Assembly: GCA_902729315.2 (NCBI GenBank)
Contig: LR746266.1
Coordinates: forward strand, 2,986,759 to 3,050,758
Reading direction: 5' to 3'
DNA length: 64,000 nt
Source: Spirodela intermedia
Lineage: Eukaryota; Streptophyta; Magnoliopsida; Alismatales; Araceae
Positions 58,771 through 64,000 of this stretch are shown in pieces (position 1 is the stretch's first letter; each line of letters starts with the position of its first letter). The notes under the pieces are model-generated. The model did not search any database, was not told the DNA's origin, and saw nothing but the letters and a program-made list of their open reading frames with translations. The position numbers were made by a program, and so were the translations under genes.

Positions 58771-60667
58771 AAATTAAAAATGATTGTGTTGCTATGATTT
58801 TGTTGTGTTCATCTTCATCATTACATGCATAATTATGAACCTGCACTTCACAAAATTCAAAGAAAGACTAACTCATTTCATATTTAGATATCTCTAAGTC
58901 TTCATTAGATAGAGATTAAAATCTCCATACTTCTATTTATCACTAGTTTACTTTATCTCTAGACTAGCTTTTTTTTTTTGAATCTTTGTCATGCTTGGTT
59001 TATATGCACAAAAGTTTAACTTGTAGCTTCAATCCCACCAACCAATGCACAAAAGCACTGACCAATGATTCAAAAATACTTCAGCTAGCTCTAATACAGT
59101 TCAAAAAAATATGTTTTGATTTGGTAAGACAGGATGCAATTTACTATACTAATTCCAATATAGAAATATGCCTACATGAAATTTTGCTAGTAATCAATGA
59201 AATTTGATCTATACATTCATAATCAGGGCAATATTATTTCTATTCACCAAAATAAAATTTTCAAAGTTTGTGCTCTGATTTAAGAGAGTTTTGAAAAGTA
59301 TGAAGCATAATAAACTCGTGCATTTCTTACCTTAGTATTGTACCAACCCTTCAAATAGAATCATGCATTGTCCTCAATGCACTACGAAAGAAAGAGAAAT
59401 AAAATGAGGGGTGAAGGGTACCAAACCCATTTTGATGGCTGAGGAAGATCCACTTCAGCTTAACATAGTGACCTTTGCAAAAGAAAGTAAAAAGAAAACA
59501 GCTCAACATATGCTACATAAAAAAAAATAGAAATAAAAGATCAAAATAAAAAAAATTCTTCTACGACAGTCAGCAGCTGCTACTAAGACAAGAAGGTTGA
59601 GAATTAAAACAGCTCCACAATTAGAGATCTGCACAATAGTGTAAGGGCCATCCCATCAAAACTTGAGTTTGCTAGAGAATAATTTTAATTGTGAGTTGTA
59701 TAACCAAACCTTTTGATTTTCATAAAATGATTTACAACTTAAATTCTTGTCATGAAAAGCTTTGAGTTTGGCTTTGTAAATGCCAGAGTTCTCATAAGCT
59801 TCATTACGTAGCTCTTTAAGTTCTTCCATTTGAAGAAGACGATGTAACCTACATGGTATAAAAACAAATTAAGTTATTTAATAGCCCAATATGTTCAGTG
59901 CTCAAGTTCAGCCAATAGATGGCAAGATTTACCATAGATAAGATGATAAGGAGAGATCCCAATGGGTTTTTTATAAGTTGTTCTATGTGCCCACACTATT
60001 TGGGATATAAAGATAATAATCAATTATTTTTTAGTAAAATAGAAATTATTTAATAATCAAATAATCATGACTACTCTTAATAGTAGTCATGAATACAACA
60101 ATTTGTTCTTCACTCTTTTCATGCGATCAACACCTCCAACAATAGGTGAGCTCGTTCATTCTTCCCCTAACTACACTAAAGGCCTCCGATGAGTGGTCAA
60201 TTCTTACCTTCTCTAGCGAGTGGTAAACTTAGTCAATGATTTATTTGTTGCTTTTGTCATTTTTTTATGTGTTTTCAACATTTATTTACATTTTACGGTA
60301 ATTTATTTCTATTTCATACATTTTCAATATAAATTAGTAAAACCCAACAAAAACTTAATAAATGATTTCTATTTTTCTTCTAAATCTTCTGAAACTCGTA
60401 TGAGATCAAGCTAGGATCATGCTCAACTTGTTTTTCATTGATTTTCATAGTCAAATCTTGATCTATTCATGTTCTTGACATTCTATGAATAACAAGTATC
60501 TTTCTATTTTCGAACAAGAAATCAGCGAGATTAAAAGACTGATTAATGAGCATTGAACTGTTAAAATAAGGTGGAGACACTCACGACTGACCTCATATCT
60601 TGTGTGAATTCTCAAGTATACATTTGTTTGAGAATCATGGTCACCACGAAAATGACTTGACCATGTT

Positions 60668-60975
60668 TCTCTCTTTCTTAAATATTGTCTAATTTCTCTC
60701 TCGCCCTCTCTCTTAAGACACATTCTTCTCTCTCCATCTCTCATGAGATCTCTCTCTATCTCTCTCCCTCTCTCTCGTGAGATGTTTCTCTCTCTCTATC
60801 TCACATGAGATTTCTCTCCTTCTCTCTTTTTCTCTCTCATAAGACATTTCTCTCTCTCTCTCTCTGTATCACATGAGATTTCTCTTCTCTCCCTCTCTCT
60901 TTCTTTCGTGAGAGATCCCTTCTCTCTTTCATGTGAGCTCTCTCTTCTCTCTCTTTTCTTTCTTTCTTTCTCTAT
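60668..60975. repeat. CT-rich minisatellite with CATGAGAT spacers
   Basis: Irregular (TCTC)n tracts are punctuated every 30-50 bp by CATGAGAT/CGTGAGAT/CATAAGAC-type octamers (at least seven). No coding function is seen. Confidence 0.7.
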
Positions 60976-61269
60976 TTCTCTTCTTTTATTCTTCTCACCT
61001 CATCTTTTTATTTTTTTATTTCCATTAAATAGTGATAAAATAGTAAAATCACTCTATCTATAAACTAAATTAGTTTTTATGATGAATTAATCAATCTCCT
61101 TGTGTTCGACTTGAGACTTACATCTATACTATTATCTTATTAAGTCTTAGTTATAAATATTATTCGATAATATGTATTTAAACACAAAGACAAGTGAACA
61201 TCAATTACATAATGAGGAATTACTATTTTATGTATTATTATGAAAATTATAAGAATTTAAGAAAACTAC

Positions 61270-62876
61270 TAATAAGTCTTCATTATCATGAATTAATAAT
61301 TAGTAAATAATATAGTTTTAGCTTTAACTCATCATAAATAGACTTATATTTGTGTTAAAATGTGAAAAGTGGTTTTTAGTTGATTAACATGAAATTTTGG
61401 GTAATTATGTGATTTTATACGAATTTATATGATTTTTACAGTCTTACTTTTGAGATAAATGAAGAAAAAGAAAAAAAATAAAAATATAACAAAATGAGGG
61501 GGACCCGCCAGCCAGCCGGGCCCTCAAGTAGGTCGGAAGTGCAGTCGAGGAGGAGCCCTGAGTAGGGGCTCGAGCGGCTTGGACTGATAGGGGCACGTGT
61601 GCGCCACTCCTCTTCTATGTCATCGGTGGCCAGCCGACTGTGGGGCAAGGAGTGGTCGTACACGTGCGAGAAAGGGATTTGCTTACAAATGTAACATTAC
61701 TATATATTCGTCCAAAAATTCGGCGCACAACTGTGGGACTAAACCCACGTCACACCTTCCCCAAAAAGGGTGGGCAACTGGCACGGGTTCGAATCCTCCC
61801 AGAGCCAAAACTCATATTTTCTATCTGATTATCATGACTTTCTTGCAGATCACTGGTGAAGGATTAAGCAACCAGAATTACTAGATCATCGGCGAAAATC
61901 TAGTCAACGTGATTCGCGAAGCATTGTTACTAAAATTCATGAACGATTCTCGATAAAAGGATCGCAAATCCACCGAGTAAAGCATCTTTGATTGATCAAC
62001 GAACAAGCTGTCGTCGGGAAGAGGACGATTCACCAGGAGACAAGTTGCCACCTCTTGAGAGGGTATCAGATGCGATGAAGAGCGTCATGTTCCTGTGCGG
62101 ATCTGAGGATGAAGCTCCCTAACACGCGCCCCACCTCCATCCAGCTCCTCTCCGTTAGGTGACAACCGTCAGAGAGCCGCAAAGTTACCGTTTTTTCGCT
62201 CTACCGGATGACAGCCACCAGAGACGATTCTACAACCCATTTCATTGATCTTTAGACTTCACAAGGAGATCTAAAGATTGCCCACGTCGTCTTTGTCCAA
62301 GGAGAGCTTTTAAAGCCATAGACATTGCACGATGATCCTCCTAAACGCTCAGGATTCCGATGTATCGCCGATGCATCACCGCCGCAACTTAATTTCTGCT
62401 TCATTTAGTGATAATTTGTGTGATTTAAATTTACCAAGATATACTTCATTCCATTACGATTCTTTCAACTTTTACAAATCTTAATTTGATCAATTAAATC
62501 ATCTATAATCACTTAGGTAAGAATCGCCAGGCGGAACTCTGTTTTCACCTGATTCGCGTTCGCTAAGTGCTAACGTCATCCTGACGTCCGCAGCCTTATT
62601 TCTCTTTTTCGTGAATTTTAAATATATTTCATTTTCATTTCTTAGTATAAAATTCATAGAAAATAGTATTCTTTGAGGAAAATTCTGAATAATTACCAGA
62701 TATTATATTACATCCCTGTGATCGACCTCAAAAATTACCGCTATTTTGAGAAGTTTTATTGAATTATAATTAATATATTTGTTCAGAAATACTTCTAAAT
62801 ATCTGAAATTTCATATTTTCTAGTTTTATAAATTTTAAATTTATGTGATTTACTATATAACAACTGAGTCACGTCA
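61270..62876 (+). mobile_element. Solo LTR, Athila-like family
   Basis: It starts TAATAAGTCTTC (TG changed to TA) and ends AGTCACGTCA, 1607 bp. It is flanked by ACTAC (61265-61269) and ACTAT (62877-62881), a 5-bp target-site duplication with one mismatch. It is in plus sense and has no primer-binding site after it. The intact B-box-like GGTTCGAATCC is at 61786-61796. Confidence 0.88.
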
Positions 62877-64000
62877 ACTATCACAATAAGAAATTGACTA
62901 ATTATGATACACAAATCAATGAGATTTTGTAAAATGAAATATGGGTATGAAAACTCAATTTGTCACTTATGAAATCATATTTTTTCAATTTTAGTCTGAA
63001 ATATTTTAGGAATGAATTAAAGATTGAATTCACATTATCTATTCAATTGAATACAATTTTTTTGATATTAAAGAATATATTTTAGAAATTTATTTTAGAT
63101 AATTATGAATCACCAAAATCATGATTACAAGTGTTTAAATAATGACTCAAGCTGTTGACTTGATGATCATATTTCATTTAAGATAATTTTAATATGATAT
63201 GGTTCCTTAATGATCTTTATACTTGTATGCAGATTGTTAGGCATATTTTACTGATATTAGATCTTTACTAGTCTTGATCGAACTAATTTGATTCGGATAT
63301 GAATATTTACTAACAGAAATACATGTTGGCTTAATACAAGGATATGCTAATCATTTAAGTGATATATTTTACTGGTCTCTTAATTGGCTCATTAAACTTA
63401 TTTTAGAGAAAATAGTTATTGGAAAATTACAAAGGTTTGAGAAGAATTTTGTAGCAATTTATCTATAAATCCTATTAATCTTGAAATGGCTATACATGCA
63501 TAAATTTTTCATCTTTATCCTCAAAATGACCTCTAGTTTTGCATTTCACTTAAGAAATTTAAGTAAAAATAGTGAGGATGGTGCTGAAGAGTTAATCTAC
63601 TTAAAGACAACAAGTTTTGAGGAGCTCAAATAAAGCATTATAAGATCCCACTCCCCTGTTCTAAGCTTAAGGAATCTTCCATCAACAACCAACAATCTAA
63701 CAAAAGGATGACAATGATTTCAAGCTAACAAACATCATCCTCTTTGTTAGAATTCTAGATATACTTAAAGTCAACTTGATTCTACAGAAAAACTACGAAT
63801 GGTGAAATCATTTCATATTTATTATGAAATAAACCTATTATTCAAGTATAACTTGGTGACTCATGGGAGCTATCTCTTTAAACAACTCTTGGCCTCCAAG
63901 CAACATGAATCTACAAAGGAGATTCTCAGTGAACCTTCAAGGGAGCTAATCTCATTAATCAGTAGTGTATGATAGAACAATTATAATTAGTGGAACTAAG
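62877..64000. other. AT-rich intergenic end of the window
   Basis: No open frame, RNA gene or element end is recognised on either strand. Confidence 0.6.

Larger units (their letters stand above)
58536..61269 (-). mobile_element. Minus-strand Athila-like fragments and AT-rich filler
   Basis: On the minus strand the sequence at 59640-59850 encodes an integrase C-terminus-like stretch (LEELKELRNEAYENSG, then FHDKNL and VWLYNSQLKLFSSKL). Further along that strand are a CATTGAGGACAATG word (near 59370), the hairpin at 58751-58770, and a run reading AGTTGGGGGGTGTGATAG (about 58723-58740), which looks like a polypurine tract followed by an LTR start (TGATAGCACATG). So this is the 3' end of a minus-strand element of a different LTR type. 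60000-61269 is AT-rich apart from the CT-rich array at 60668-60975. Confidence 0.6.

Noticed and set aside
61436-61884. Open frames on both strands near 61.4-61.9 kb
   Set aside because: They lie in the solo LTR, and similar short frames appear in the GC-richer part of every copy; no domain.

Overview
The window is nuclear DNA from a flowering plant. It contains a multi-exon BTAF1/MOT1-type SNF2 gene, an intronless plant-specific pentatricopeptide-repeat (PPR) gene and a plant-specific HD-ZIP class IV homeobox-zipper gene. The rest is degraded Ty3/gypsy retrotransposon sequence, some carrying an Athila-like tRNA-Asp primer-binding site. The very GC-rich coding exons (PPR gene, last BTAF1 exons) set in AT-rich intergenic DNA would fit a monocot, but that is only an inference.

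Layout. 1-10.5 kb is retrotransposon debris: a solo LTR, a plus-strand pol relic, and a minus-strand Athila-like element with LTR, primer-binding site and broken gag. 10.5-17.1 kb has no convincing gene; it holds an orphan TATA/GGCCCA promoter-like site with a GC-rich leader and degenerate tandem repeats. 17.1-19.95 kb is a compact HD-ZIP IV-type gene (239 aa) that ends before any START domain. Its leader intron and its second coding intron are each built from a separate minisatellite. 20.2-20.9 kb is a tandem duplication. 21.27-23.25 kb (minus) is an E-class PPR gene. A roughly 1-kb divergent promoter region with two CACGTG cores separates it from BTAF1 (plus, ATG 25217, stop 49019). I could join 28 BTAF1 coding exons in phase into an uninterrupted 2050-residue protein. 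49.3-64 kb is again retrotransposon debris: a plus-strand gypsy relic split by two nested solo LTRs, with 5-bp target-site duplications still visible, then minus-strand Athila fragments and one more solo LTR with its target-site duplication.

The three genes do not form a pathway. BTAF1 removes TBP from DNA in the nucleus, the PPR protein should act on organelle RNA, and the homeobox protein should be a nuclear DNA-binding factor or a dominant-negative partner. Points of interest: BTAF1 intron 1 has the signature of a U12-type (minor spliceosome) intron; BTAF1 intron 25 is a GC-AG intron; the HD-ZIP gene lacks START, and its intron minisatellite repeats a splice-donor-like junction; the LTR family carries a tRNA T-arm/B-box-like motif; and BTAF1 introns 6 and 17 hold coding-like islands. 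All exon joins are from reading the sequence, without transcript data.
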